From: a bacterium
Lineage (GTDB): Bacteria > Myxococcota_A > Bradymonadia > UBA7976 > UBA1532
Assembly (NCBI GenBank): GCA_030427205.1
Contig: JAUHXC010000017.1
Location: 147,807 to 211,806 of the forward strand
DNA: 64,000 nucleotides
Direction: 5' to 3'
Below are positions 51,649 to 62,079 of this stretch, one piece after another. A program made the translations under genes and the position numbers. Under the pieces are notes generated by a model, which had not been told where the DNA came from, made no database searches, and saw nothing but the letters and a program-made list of their open reading frames with translations. Each line of letters opens with the position of its first letter. The stretch's first letter is position 1.

Positions 51649-52410
51649 TCACGCCCCCTTCGCGCTCGTGGTCGGCTGATACGGTACGAAGAGCCCGTGG
51701 CTCACCGCGTTGGCCCATTGCGCCGCCAGCGCCGCGACGAAACCCGGATCGTGGATCAGGGCGCCGACCTCCACGTTGTCCTGCTGCGCGCGGCGCGTGA
51801 AGTTGGCCGACGTGACCAGCGCGACCCGCGCGTCGACGACGACGCACTTGGCGTGCATGCTCGAAAAGCGCCCGGTGTCCATCGGGCGCGTCTCGTAGAA
51901 CACCTCGGGGTAAGGCGCGCCGAACGGCCAGTTGGCGGCGAGCAGCTTCGCGACCTCGCCGTGACAGTGAGCGACCTGCTGCGCCGGCGGCGCGCGCATG
52001 ACATCCTGCTCGACCGGCACGTGCACGAACATGCGCACCGTCACCCCGCGGTCGCGCATCGCCGCGTGCAGCGGCTCGAGCAGCCGGCGCCCGTGGTCGA
52101 AGCGATACCCCGCGAGCACCACCCGCGACCGCGCCGACGCGAACAGGCCGCGCAGCACCAGCGCGGTGTCGCGATGCCGGGCGCGCTCGACCGGCGCCGG
52201 GCCGGTCCAGACCAGCTCTGGCGACGGGCAGCGCCGGGCGCGCTCCGCCAGCGCGGTCTCGACGACCGCGCGGGCGACGGCCAGCGGCGTACCCGCGAGC
52301 ACGTCCACCGGGCGGGCGACGTGCGCTGCGACCGGATCGCGGGCGTATCGCGAGCGCAGCCGATCGGCCACGCCGCGCAGCGCCCCTTCGCTGTATGCGC
52401 TCAGATCCAC
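51649..52410 (-). CDS. drmC: DrmC-like phospholipase D-family nuclease
   Basis: The 253-residue protein has a single PLD-type HKD motif: H186-x-K188-xxxx-D193 in SMHAKCVVVDARVALVTSANF, followed by the usual aromatic/acidic N-VEVG segment. Upstream, ALVLRGLFASARSRVVLAGYRF is the typical first strand. Size, single HKD and position after a helicase/DUF1998 gene match DrmC of DISARM. The start is GTG with GAGGG upstream, 16 bp after the drmAB stop. In DISARM the role of DrmC is accessory; a PLD nuclease or phosphodiesterase function is expected. It ends the four-gene operon and faces the surface lipoprotein gene. Confidence 0.8.
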   Translation of the reverse strand: MDLSAYSEGALRGVADRLRSRYARDPVAAHVARPVDVLAGTPLAVARAVVETALAERARRCPSPELVWTGPAPVERARHRDTALVLRGLFASARSRVVLAGYRFDHGRRLLEPLHAAMRDRGVTVRMFVHVPVEQDVMRAPPAQQVAHCHGEVAKLLAANWPFGAPYPEVFYETRPMDTGRFSSMHAKCVVVDARVALVTSANFTRRAQQDNVEVGALIHDPGFVAALAAQWANAVSHGLFVPYQPTTSAKGA

Positions 52411-52426
52411 CGTGCCCTCGCGCCCC

Positions 52427-55400
52427 TCAGCCGAAGAAGGCCAGCGACGGATCCTTACCCAGGACCGGCACGACCAGCGCCCGATCGAGGTAGTGATTGA
52501 ACCACTCGCACGACGACTCGGCGATGAACAGGCACCCGTGGCACGCCGCGCCCTCCAGCCGCCGCTCGTCGGGGCCGTTGGGGTCGTGGCTCGCGCAGAC
52601 CGGATCGTTGCTGCACAAGGTGCCCTGCCGCCGGGCGGCCTCCAGGTGCTCGCCCAGCCGGCGCCCCTGCGCCACCAGGCCGCCGAGGGTGCCCTCGGTG
52701 CCCGGCGTCGCCGTCGCCAGCAGGATCGCGGCGACGGGCGCCTCGGCCCCGGGCGGCGAGCAGTAGATCCGCTCGCGGATCGCGCTCGCCGAATAGCCGC
52801 ACTCCAGCGAGACCGCGGTGATCAGCAGGTGCGAGAGGCTGTGCAGCAGGTACGCCCGCGCCCCGAAGAACGGCGGCGGCTCGTCGCGGTCGGCGAACTG
52901 CGCCTCGAACGCCCGCTGGAGTTCTTCCGCGCGCTCGATGACCTTCGGACGCGCCTCCCACGCCGCCAGCCGCGCGGGATCGAGGGCGATGAAGACGCCT
53001 TCGCCGCGCACCTCGACCGCCGGAAGCCAATCGGTCTCGCGCCCCAGCGGCGCGCTGTTGACCGCCGGGCCCGGATCACCCGCCAGGCTCGGCCCCGGGA
53101 AACCCAAGCGGGTGAAGCCCACCTGACAGCGCACCTCGCGCAGGGCGTGGGCCAGCACCACCCGCTCGACGCCCTCGATCGGCCCCACCCGCGCCCGCCG
53201 GGCGAAGAACTGCGCGCTCTCCGGCGCGATCTCGCCCGGCGTCTCGTCCGGGGCCGCCATGAACGTGCGGAACTCAGCCAGCCTGATCGGCACCCGCTCG
53301 GGCTTCTTGCCGGCGCGCAGGCGCTCGACCGCCGCCAGCACCTCGGCGTCGCTGAAGTCGCCCACGGCCGCCTGCACCTTCGGGATCTGGCGAAACGCCG
53401 GCAGCAGCGACGCGTTGGCGACCGCCAGGGCGTCCCATACGTCCGCGACCGCGTCGTCGACCGCGTTGTCGGCGTCGGGGATCGCCAGCGCGCTGTCGGT
53501 CTGGCTGAAGTACGCGCTGCTCGCCGTGCGCACGATCAGGGTCGCCTTGCGCGGGCAGTCCTCGGCGGCGTCCCGACCCATCCACGGCCGCGCCCCGCGG
53601 CAGGCGGGCTTCATGTCGGGCAGCTTGAGATCGGTGAGCGAGCGCGACGCGTTGCACGTGCGGCAGATCACCCGCACCTCGGAGAAGTCGCCCGAGACCC
53701 CCTCGTCGAGGGCCAGGGTCGGCGACTCGCACGGCTTGCCGCGGTGAGCCACCCCGATCCAGTTCACGTCGTCGATGTGCCCCGACTCACACGCCTGGAC
53801 GAAGCGCACCGGCACACACTCTCCGCCGCGCGCGGTGCACTCGTGAATGAAGCGCCCGCCCTTCTCCTGCAGGCTGCCCGCCCGGGTCAGTGCCCGGCAG
53901 CGTTGACAGACGAACCACGTCGGGAAGATCCGCGCCCGCACCCCGCGCAGCGGGTGTGGATCGTCGTCGTCCCCCGCCGGCGGCAGCCGGAAGGCGTCCT
54001 CGACCGACAGCGCCTGCCCCGAATCCTGCAGGCGCCGGGCGAGCTTGTCCCGCAGGCGCGGCTCGTGGGTGACCTCGATCTTGCGGCTGAACTCCCAGCC
54101 GCGCAGCCCGGTGATGATCACCGCGTAGTCCAGCAGATCGACCAGCGCGCCCGGCCCATAGGTCGTCAGCATCTGGCTGCGCCGGATGCGCCCCTCGGGC
54201 TCGGGCCGCGACCGGGCCGCCGACTTGCGCTGCGTCTCCGCGTCACGGCGCTTGTTGACCCAGATGTGAACCGACGGCTCGACGTCCCGCATCGACATCG
54301 GCGCGGTGAAGCGCTGCTCGGCCGGCTTGAGCAGCGCCTTCGACGCCGCGTCGAGCTTGGGCAGCAGCAGCGGCTTGCCGTTGCGCCCGCGGTCGAGCTT
54401 CGAATAGCAGCGGGTGCCGGCCTCCTCGGTCTTCGCCTCGACCATCAACGTCGCCCAGTCGTCCACCAGCCGGGTCAGCCGCTGACGCAGGTCGTCGACC
54501 ATCGCCTGCTCCGCGTCGGGATCGACCGACGCCGTCGCCCGCTTCGCCCGCTCGACGATCGCCTCGACCATCGCCTCGGCCGTCGCCCGGTCGTGCGCCA
54601 GCGCCTCGGCGCCGGCCGGCGGCGTCAGCGCCGGATCGACCAGGCGCACCAGCGCGACGAGCAGCCCCGCCAGCCCGCGGTCGAGCGCCGGCTTGCTGAA
54701 CGGCGTCAGGCTGTTGGCCTCGACCCGGCGGTAGAAGGCGGCGTGATACGCCGGGAAGTCCTCGTAGTGGCTGCGATCGCGCGGTCGATGCAGGTTGAGG
54801 CACGTCACCACCAGCCCCGGCCGCCGCCGCGCCTGCCGCCCCACGCGGCTCGACGCCTGGATGTACTCCGCCGTCGTCTTCGGCTGCCCCGACACCACCA
54901 TCAAGCCCAGGCGATCGATGTCGAGGCCCACCGAGATCATGTTCGTCGCCAGGGCCACATCCACCGCGCCCTTGTCCCCGTGGGCCACCCCCAGGCGATC
55001 CTTCGTCTTGGCGATCTGCCCCGTCTTCTCGCGGCTCGTCAGCTCGACCGGATCGGTCCGGATGTCGCGCTTCGCCAGCCAGCGATGCGGCCCGTCGCGC
55101 TTGTCGAGCGGCCGCCGCTCGCCGGCCGTGCGCGAGCGCGAGCGCACCTCGTCCTCCGCCAGCCGGCGCATGCCGCCCAGCTCGCGCAGGCTGTTGAAGT
55201 AGCCCAGCACCGTCATGTAGGCGTCCGCCGCCCCCGGCTCACCGCGCGCCGCGCACTCGGCCGCCAGCTTCTGCGCCGCCGTCAACAGCGAGACGTACAC
55301 CCGCAGCTGAACCGCCTTGAACGCCCGCCCCGCCGCCGCCACGCCCAGATAGCGCCGATCGGGCGTATCGGGATCACGCTCGGCGAAGAAGCTCTCGCCG

Positions 55401-57700
55401 TCGTCGACCCCCGGCGGCGGAAAGACCCGGGTCTCGCCCCGCCCGAACAGCGCCTGCATCTGCGCCTGCGCCCGGCGCGCCGTCGCCGTCGACGCCACGA
55501 TCTTCGGCCGCCGCCCGTCGCCGCCCACCGTATGCCACTGCGACAGCCGATCGATCGCCGTCTCGTACAGCCCGGTCATCGTGCCCAGGGGCCCCGAGAT
55601 GAGGTGCACCTCGTCCTGCACGATCAGCTCCGGCGGGGCCAACCCCTCGGGCAGCGGCGTGTGCTTGCCGCGCGGCGCCACCGAATCCATCGGGCCGTAG
55701 AAGCCATCATCGCCCCGGCTGTGCACCCGACCGAACAAGGCCGCCGTCTCACCGCGCCACGGCAGCATCGCGAACTTGTCGACCGTCGCGAGCACGAAGC
55801 ACGGCAGCTCGCGATAGATCTGCTCGTCGACGAAGAGCACCGGCACCCCGCCGTTGCGCCCGTTGAAGTCGCAGCGGGTGCCCGGGCAATAGACGCCCAC
55901 CCGGGTCGGCGACCTCGCCCCGCGCGGCTCGAGCTGCAGGCTCGTCTTCTTGAACGCCGCCTTGCACCAGGGGCACGTCGGCAGCGGAAGCGGCAGCTGC
56001 CCGCGCCCCGAGCTGTACTCGGTGATGGCCTTCTTGACCTGCCCCATCGTATTCGCCGTCGCCGAGCGCCCGACCCACAGCCCGATGGCGAAGCGCGCAT
56101 CACCCAGCCGCTTCGGCCGCTTGCGCCGCACGCGCTCCAGCGCGCAGATGAGCGTCGCCGCGCGCCCCAGCTGATCGAGCGTCAGCAGCCGCAGGGTGTA
56201 GCGCAGCACCACCGCGACCCCCAGGCCGCCGTCGTCCCGGCTCTGCCCGTGCATGCGCCGCAACAGCAACGTGAAGCCGATGACCCCCAGGTACGCCTCG
56301 GTCTTGCCGCCGCCCGTCGGGAAGAAGATCAGCTCGACGATCTCGCGATCCTCGTGACCCTCACCGGCGATGCCATCCACATTGAGCAGGACGAACGCCA
56401 GCTGGAACAGCCGCCACGCCGGCACCCCGCCGTCGGCGTAGCGCTCGGGGCTGCGCTGGCGGGCCGCGGCCGCCATCGCCGCGTTCATCCAGCAGAACGC
56501 CTGACGGGCGGTCTCGTCGGCGACCAGCCGCTCGATACCGCTCTCGATGCGGCGGGCGGCGACCTCGGCGTCGAAGAGCAGGTCATCCCGGGTGGCCGCG
56601 CGCCGGCCGCCGTGATCGGCGCCGAGCGGCACGCTGCGCTGAGCCGCGATCCAGGCGCGATAATGCGCCACCACCGGCATCAGCGCCGCCTTCAGCGCCG
56701 CGCCGTCGCTCAGCCCCGCCAGGGCCTCCATACCCGTCGATACCGCGCCCACCGCCCGGGTGCGCACCGGCTCGACGACGCCCTCCGGCAGCCAGCGCGT
56801 CGCCACCCAGCGCCCGTCGGCGGCCTGCTCGACCCCGATGCCATGACCCACCGCGAAGCGCTTCACCGCGCGGAACTGCACCTCGGCGATGCGATCGTCC
56901 CGATCAACCGACGCCGCCGCCCGCAGATCGGGCCGCGAGACGAACGCCATACCCGCCGGCGGACGCAGCGCCATGCGCACCTGGAAGACCCAGCCCTCGT
57001 CCCGCCGCCCCTTGTCTTCGATGACGCGGCGCTTGTTGACCAGAAACAGAGACAGCGAACGCACCCCATCGGGCAGCCCCGGCCGCCCCTGCCACACCTC
57101 CAGCCGCCCCTGCACCTCCAGGCCGCCGCCCCTCGGCACCCGCACCCCGCGCGCCAGCGCCGCCGCGTCGAGCGGCACCGAGAGCGTCTCGGCGTAGGGC
57201 TTCCGCTTCCACTGCTGACCCCGCTTCGGCTTGCCCTCGTCGGTCGATCCCAGGTCGAGCGCCTGATCGGTGCCGTCGATCCGGGCGTACTCCGCGAACC
57301 GCACGTCCACCGTCAGCGCGTCGCCCGACCCATCGGCCGGGCCCGGCGGCAGCAGCACCGACAGCCCCACGCTCGCCGGATAGAACCGCTTCTGATGGGT
57401 CTGCTCGGCCGCCTCGGGCGCCGCCGCGCCGCCCTCGTCGGTGTCGTCGCCCGCGCCGCCGTCGTCATCGGCGTCGGGGTCGTCGTTGAGCCGATCACCC
57501 TCACACGCCAGGAAGCCCGTCAGGTACCAGCGCGACGGCCCCAGCTCGAGCACCTCGGTCGCCGTCTCGGGCGCGTCGAAGTCATAGGGACCGATCAGAT
57601 CGGCCCGCAAGGCATCGATCAGCGCCGCGCGGATGGCGGTGGGATCGGTCGGTGTATCGGTCATGTGCCCGTCCGTTGCTCCTGGAACATCGCCCATCAT
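52427..57700 (-). CDS. drmAB: Fused DrmA-like helicase and DrmB (DUF1998) protein
   Basis: A single 1757-residue frame carries both DISARM core subunits. Residues 1-1150 are a DrmA-like SF2 helicase with Walker A FPTGGGKTEA (K466), a Zn-ribbon-like CPWC...CPGTRC, the DEVH box at 696-699, VASTATARR and motif VI QASSRVGRQ. From about 1165 comes DrmB, opening with SQMLTTYGPGALVDL, several Cys pairs (CQRC, CRTC), and the DUF1998 end with LLHSLSHLLITAVSLECGYS and CHGCLF-AESSCEWFN. In described DISARM these are separate proteins. The ATG at 57700 overlaps the HNH gene's stop (ATGA); a later ATG (57664) is possible. No internal stop or start signal separates the halves. Confidence 0.85.
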   Translation of the reverse strand: MMGDVPGATDGHMTDTPTDPTAIRAALIDALRADLIGPYDFDAPETATEVLELGPSRWYLTGFLACEGDRLNDDPDADDDGGAGDDTDEGGAAAPEAAEQTHQKRFYPASVGLSVLLPPGPADGSGDALTVDVRFAEYARIDGTDQALDLGSTDEGKPKRGQQWKRKPYAETLSVPLDAAALARGVRVPRGGGLEVQGRLEVWQGRPGLPDGVRSLSLFLVNKRRVIEDKGRRDEGWVFQVRMALRPPAGMAFVSRPDLRAAASVDRDDRIAEVQFRAVKRFAVGHGIGVEQAADGRWVATRWLPEGVVEPVRTRAVGAVSTGMEALAGLSDGAALKAALMPVVAHYRAWIAAQRSVPLGADHGGRRAATRDDLLFDAEVAARRIESGIERLVADETARQAFCWMNAAMAAAARQRSPERYADGGVPAWRLFQLAFVLLNVDGIAGEGHEDREIVELIFFPTGGGKTEAYLGVIGFTLLLRRMHGQSRDDGGLGVAVVLRYTLRLLTLDQLGRAATLICALERVRRKRPKRLGDARFAIGLWVGRSATANTMGQVKKAITEYSSGRGQLPLPLPTCPWCKAAFKKTSLQLEPRGARSPTRVGVYCPGTRCDFNGRNGGVPVLFVDEQIYRELPCFVLATVDKFAMLPWRGETAALFGRVHSRGDDGFYGPMDSVAPRGKHTPLPEGLAPPELIVQDEVHLISGPLGTMTGLYETAIDRLSQWHTVGGDGRRPKIVASTATARRAQAQMQALFGRGETRVFPPPGVDDGESFFAERDPDTPDRRYLGVAAAGRAFKAVQLRVYVSLLTAAQKLAAECAARGEPGAADAYMTVLGYFNSLRELGGMRRLAEDEVRSRSRTAGERRPLDKRDGPHRWLAKRDIRTDPVELTSREKTGQIAKTKDRLGVAHGDKGAVDVALATNMISVGLDIDRLGLMVVSGQPKTTAEYIQASSRVGRQARRRPGLVVTCLNLHRPRDRSHYEDFPAYHAAFYRRVEANSLTPFSKPALDRGLAGLLVALVRLVDPALTPPAGAEALAHDRATAEAMVEAIVERAKRATASVDPDAEQAMVDDLRQRLTRLVDDWATLMVEAKTEEAGTRCYSKLDRGRNGKPLLLPKLDAASKALLKPAEQRFTAPMSMRDVEPSVHIWVNKRRDAETQRKSAARSRPEPEGRIRRSQMLTTYGPGALVDLLDYAVIITGLRGWEFSRKIEVTHEPRLRDKLARRLQDSGQALSVEDAFRLPPAGDDDDPHPLRGVRARIFPTWFVCQRCRALTRAGSLQEKGGRFIHECTARGGECVPVRFVQACESGHIDDVNWIGVAHRGKPCESPTLALDEGVSGDFSEVRVICRTCNASRSLTDLKLPDMKPACRGARPWMGRDAAEDCPRKATLIVRTASSAYFSQTDSALAIPDADNAVDDAVADVWDALAVANASLLPAFRQIPKVQAAVGDFSDAEVLAAVERLRAGKKPERVPIRLAEFRTFMAAPDETPGEIAPESAQFFARRARVGPIEGVERVVLAHALREVRCQVGFTRLGFPGPSLAGDPGPAVNSAPLGRETDWLPAVEVRGEGVFIALDPARLAAWEARPKVIERAEELQRAFEAQFADRDEPPPFFGARAYLLHSLSHLLITAVSLECGYSASAIRERIYCSPPGAEAPVAAILLATATPGTEGTLGGLVAQGRRLGEHLEAARRQGTLCSNDPVCASHDPNGPDERRLEGAACHGCLFIAESSCEWFNHYLDRALVVPVLGKDPSLAFFG

Positions 57701-58833
57701 CGGCTGCCCCCCCGCGTGCGCGGCAGACGATACCGTCCGTCCCGACGCTCGAGTCGCTCGCCAGGCACGAGCCGGTCCAGCGCTGTGCGGATGACGCCCA
57801 CCGACTTGCCGGTGAGCGCTACGAGCTCATCCTCGGTCTTGGGCGCGTGGGCGCATAGCGCTTCGACCGCCGAGTCTCGGCGATCTCCATAGCCCGCGCT
57901 GTTCGAGGGGCCGATGGCCCGTACGGCCCAGATCACGTCATCGGGCAGACCCTGCAGCTCGACCGGCGCATCGTCCACTGGCGCGCGCTCGGGCGGGGCT
58001 GGCGCACCTGGGCGAGACAGCGTCAGCCCGTGCGCAGCGCGCACATCGGCGGGAAACTCAGCCGCGATCACGTCGAAGCTCAAGGCCCGGAAACCCGCCC
58101 GCGGGTTCATGAGCAGAGAGGCCATCGCCCGACGCCATGCCGTATCGAGGGCGGCGCGATCACCCACCTCGATGGCGTCGCGGACGGGCGTCAGCTTGGG
58201 CTCGACGATCAGGGCGACGTGATCGGTGTACTTGCCCAGCAGCCCGTCGCGATCGTCCAGGTGGAAGCCAGCGACGGTGTCCCGACCACGCTCGTCGCCG
58301 TCCCGACCGGTCGGCACCCAGCCATCCGCCTCACGCACGAACTCGATGTGATCCAGCGGATCATCGAAGCCCGGGTCGACGAACTGCGCCCGCTCGTCCC
58401 GGGGGACCGATGGCGCGAGCCGGGCCGACGCCGGGCCTTCGGCGCATGGCTCCGCCCCGGGCGCCAGCGGGAACCGGTTGCCTTTACGGCTCGGTGAGTT
58501 GCAGCTCACGCAGGCGAAGAAGAGGTTGTCCCACGTCCACGCCAGCCACCAGTAGCGGTCATCGTCCTTGGGCCCCTGCCCGGTCACGGCTCTCACCGCG
58601 TGAGCCTTGGGGCGGAAGTGCTCGATCGGCTGCCCGGCCATTTGGGCCTGCATCTCGCAGTACGCGCACTTCTCGTGCTGCCGCGCGTACAGCAGCCGCC
58701 GGGTATCGTCGGTGTCATAGCCCGAGAAGACGACATCGTCGCCTGCCCCCCGGGCGAGCACAGCCCGCGCGAGCCGCCACGCCCGCGACGCGCGCAAGCT
58801 CGACGGCTCGGCGCCCCGGTCGACTCGAATCAC
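57697..58833 (-). CDS. PtuB-like HNH endonuclease with C-terminal winged-helix-like tail
   Basis: The 378-residue protein has an HNH core near its N-terminus: C56-x-x-C59 (CAYCEMQ), the EHFRPK motif with H72, then WWLAWTWDNLFFACVSCN with C108/C111 and SRKGNRFPL. This is the layout of Septu PtuB and related TIGR02646-type nucleases. The middle part (130-290) is helical. Residues of about 305-375 read as a winged helix (DELVALTGKSVGVIRTALDRL, then LERRDGRYRLPR), not usual in PtuB. It starts with GTG overlapping the ATPase stop (GTGA) and ends overlapping the drmAB start, so it is tightly coupled on both sides. Confidence 0.8.
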   Translation of the reverse strand: MIRVDRGAEPSSLRASRAWRLARAVLARGAGDDVVFSGYDTDDTRRLLYARQHEKCAYCEMQAQMAGQPIEHFRPKAHAVRAVTGQGPKDDDRYWWLAWTWDNLFFACVSCNSPSRKGNRFPLAPGAEPCAEGPASARLAPSVPRDERAQFVDPGFDDPLDHIEFVREADGWVPTGRDGDERGRDTVAGFHLDDRDGLLGKYTDHVALIVEPKLTPVRDAIEVGDRAALDTAWRRAMASLLMNPRAGFRALSFDVIAAEFPADVRAAHGLTLSRPGAPAPPERAPVDDAPVELQGLPDDVIWAVRAIGPSNSAGYGDRRDSAVEALCAHAPKTEDELVALTGKSVGVIRTALDRLVPGERLERRDGRYRLPRTRGGSR

Positions 58834-60185
58834 GCCGGGCCACCCAAAGGCGGCAGGGGCTCGCGGGCGACCGCTTCGGACAGCGTGATATCGGGGTACT
58901 CGACCCGCAGCGCCGTCGCCAGCGCCGCCAACTCGGTGTCTTCCTCGTCGGTGCGGTAGGGATCGTTGGCCAGGAAGCGATGCCGCCGGAGCCCCTCGAC
59001 GAGGTCACGCCGGCGCAGCGACGCCAGATCGAAGAACTCCTCGTAGATCTCGCTGCCGGTCATCAACCGCGGGTCGTCCACATAGGGGCGGCGGACGATG
59101 TCTCCGCTCTCGGGGTCTTGATCGAGCAGGACGATCTCGTCGGGCCTGAAGGCCGTCAGCAGCGCCGGCGAGTGCGTCGTGACGACGAATTGCAGATTTG
59201 GGAACGTCGCGCTCAGGGCCTCGATGAAGCCGCGCTGCCAGGTGGGGTGCAGATAGAGATCGATCTCGTCGATGAGGACGAGGCCCATCATCTGATCCGC
59301 CCGCAGGCTCTTGAGATGGACCTCGAGCAGGTACTGCCCGATGAGATCACCCAACCATGCCAGCGTCGACTGGTAGCCATGGGAGAGCCACGCGGCGGGG
59401 ATCTTCATCTTGCGTGCGCCGACGCGATAATGCACCCGCTCCTTCTCCAAGAGCTCCTTCTGGGTGCGGATGCCGGTCCTGCCGTGCACCACGATCTGCT
59501 CGATATCGGGTGTGATGCCCTCCTGGCCGCGCACCACGCCACTCAGCCACGAGTTGAACTTGCTCCTCTTCTCGCCCTTGAAGAGCGAGGCGAAGCCCAG
59601 GCCGATGAGCGGCTCGGGCGCGAAGATCGACTTGAGGCGCTCGACATTGGCGCGATCCGGTTGTGACACCGTGGGCTGGACGTGGATGTGCCGCGAGACG
59701 CCATAGGCGGCCACGAACCAGAAGGGCAGCTCTCTACCCCGAGCCGACGCGAGCGGATCGCTCTCGACCATTCCGCGTACCGATGACGGTTCGAGGTAGC
59801 GAGACGTGCCGACCAGGTCGCCGTCCTGCGCCTTCAAGCCGACCCGCAGCGCGGCGGACCGCGTATCGTCGGGCAGACCCGGCAAGACCCGGCGCAGGGC
59901 GCGGTGGGGGATGGGCGGCAGATCGAAGTCAGCCTCGAACGAGAGCGACCGCCGGCCACGAGCAGTCCGGTGGTCGGACATCGAGTCGACGAAGGCGCCC
60001 GCGAGCTGATTGACCCGCCGGCTGCCCACCGCCGCCAGCGCGATCGCCTGCAACAGCGTGGTCTTACCCCGCCCGTTTCGACCCACGAGCACGGTCCACT
60101 GGCGCCACTTGCCGTCGCGGGTGAAGTCCAGCTCCAGCTCGCGGATGAGCTTGAGGTGCTTGATCTCGAGCCGGGTGAGGTACAT
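58830..60185 (-). CDS. PtuA-like AAA/ABC-type ATPase
   Basis: The 451-residue protein is an SMC/OLD-like AAA ATPase. It opens with MYLTRLEIKHLKLIRELELDF, has Walker A GRNGRGKT (35-42), an ABC-signature-like LSHGYQSTLAWLGDL, Walker B LVLIDEIDLYLHP (about 300) and the H-loop TTHSPALLTAF. Paired immediately with an HNH gene, it matches the PtuA-PtuB arrangement of Septu defence, in which the ATPase controls the nuclease. It is the first gene of a four-gene operon running into drmAB and drmC. No TOPRIM domain follows, which separates it from OLD nucleases. Confidence 0.85.
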   Translation of the reverse strand: MYLTRLEIKHLKLIRELELDFTRDGKWRQWTVLVGRNGRGKTTLLQAIALAAVGSRRVNQLAGAFVDSMSDHRTARGRRSLSFEADFDLPPIPHRALRRVLPGLPDDTRSAALRVGLKAQDGDLVGTSRYLEPSSVRGMVESDPLASARGRELPFWFVAAYGVSRHIHVQPTVSQPDRANVERLKSIFAPEPLIGLGFASLFKGEKRSKFNSWLSGVVRGQEGITPDIEQIVVHGRTGIRTQKELLEKERVHYRVGARKMKIPAAWLSHGYQSTLAWLGDLIGQYLLEVHLKSLRADQMMGLVLIDEIDLYLHPTWQRGFIEALSATFPNLQFVVTTHSPALLTAFRPDEIVLLDQDPESGDIVRRPYVDDPRLMTGSEIYEEFFDLASLRRRDLVEGLRRHRFLANDPYRTDEEDTELAALATALRVEYPDITLSEAVAREPLPPLGGPA

Positions 60186-60228
60186 GGGCTCCTCGTCGTG
60201 ACCCGGGGGGTGGTCGCCCGGGGCGGTG

Positions 60229-60258
60229 AGGATAGGGCGTCGGCGGCGGGGTTGACAA
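60229..60258 (-). promoter_or_regulatory. Possible promoter of the defence operon
   Basis: Reading the minus strand, TTGTCA (60258-60253) and TATCCT (60234-60229) are separated by 18 bp and lie about 40-70 bp before the ATPase start. The match to sigma-70 is moderate. The -35 overlaps a perfect TTGACA on the opposite strand that lacks a -10. Confidence 0.35.
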
Positions 60259-60278
60259 GGCTGGGGGGCGGCCGGGCG

Positions 60279-60295
60279 CCGCCCGCGCCGGGCGG
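60279..60295 (-). terminator. GC hairpin after the PDZ gene
   Basis: CCGCCCG-CGC-CGGGCGG is a perfect 7-bp stem with a 3-base loop, beginning 1 bp after the PDZ-gene stop in the direction of transcription. It has no T-tract. It would separate the PDZ/DUF4157 unit from the defence operon. Confidence 0.35.
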
Positions 60296-60296
60296 T

Positions 60297-60686
60297 TCAG
60301 GGGATCCGAGACTCGCGCACCACGACCGAGCGCCCGCCCCGCGAGACCGTGATGGTGCGCTCTGCGGTCATGAGGGATCGCAGCCACAGCGCGAGATAGG
60401 CGGCGTCCTCGACCGGGCGACCGTCGACCCGCTCGATGATGTCACCGACCGCGACCCCGGTGCCATGCCAGGGACCATCGGTCGAGAAACCCGCGATCGT
60501 GTAGCGCGAGCCCGCTGCCTGCGGCGCGAAGCGTACATCGCGGGCGAGCGCGAGCATGCGCTCGCAATGGTCGGGTCCACAGATGTCGCGCACGTGGGTC
60601 AACAGATCGCCGACCGGTGCGCCAGCCGGTGGGAACGCGGGGTCGTGTGGGCGCCCCGTCGACGGCGCCGGGTCTTGTTCTGTCAT
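60297..60686 (-). CDS. Small PDZ-domain protein
   Basis: The 129-residue product starts at 60686 (MTEQDPAPS) behind GGGAGG. It has no signal peptide. The C-terminal 80 residues form a PDZ fold (YTIAGFSTDGPWHGTGVAVGDIIERVDGRPVEDA, then TITVSRGGRSVVV). The N-terminal part is short, with a helix around CGPDHCERML. It lies 28 bp downstream of the DUF4157 gene on the same strand and is probably co-transcribed, so it could be a chaperone or adaptor for that protein. No protease domain is present. Confidence 0.65.
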   Translation of the reverse strand: MTEQDPAPSTGRPHDPAFPPAGAPVGDLLTHVRDICGPDHCERMLALARDVRFAPQAAGSRYTIAGFSTDGPWHGTGVAVGDIIERVDGRPVEDAAYLALWLRSLMTAERTITVSRGGRSVVVRESRIP

Positions 60687-60714
60687 GTGCCTGCCCTCCC
60701 GAGGGTCTGCCGTC

Positions 60715-62079
<1,365 letters not shown>

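Noticed and set aside
51998..57892. Plus-strand open frame of 1964 codons opposite the helicase
   Set aside because: It is the antisense shadow of drmAB: Arg/His/Leu-rich with no domain, while the minus strand shows clear helicase and DUF1998 motifs.
58830..60185. OLD-family nuclease (ATPase-TOPRIM)
   Set aside because: The protein ends soon after the H-loop with no TOPRIM signature, and it is paired with an HNH gene, which fits PtuA better.
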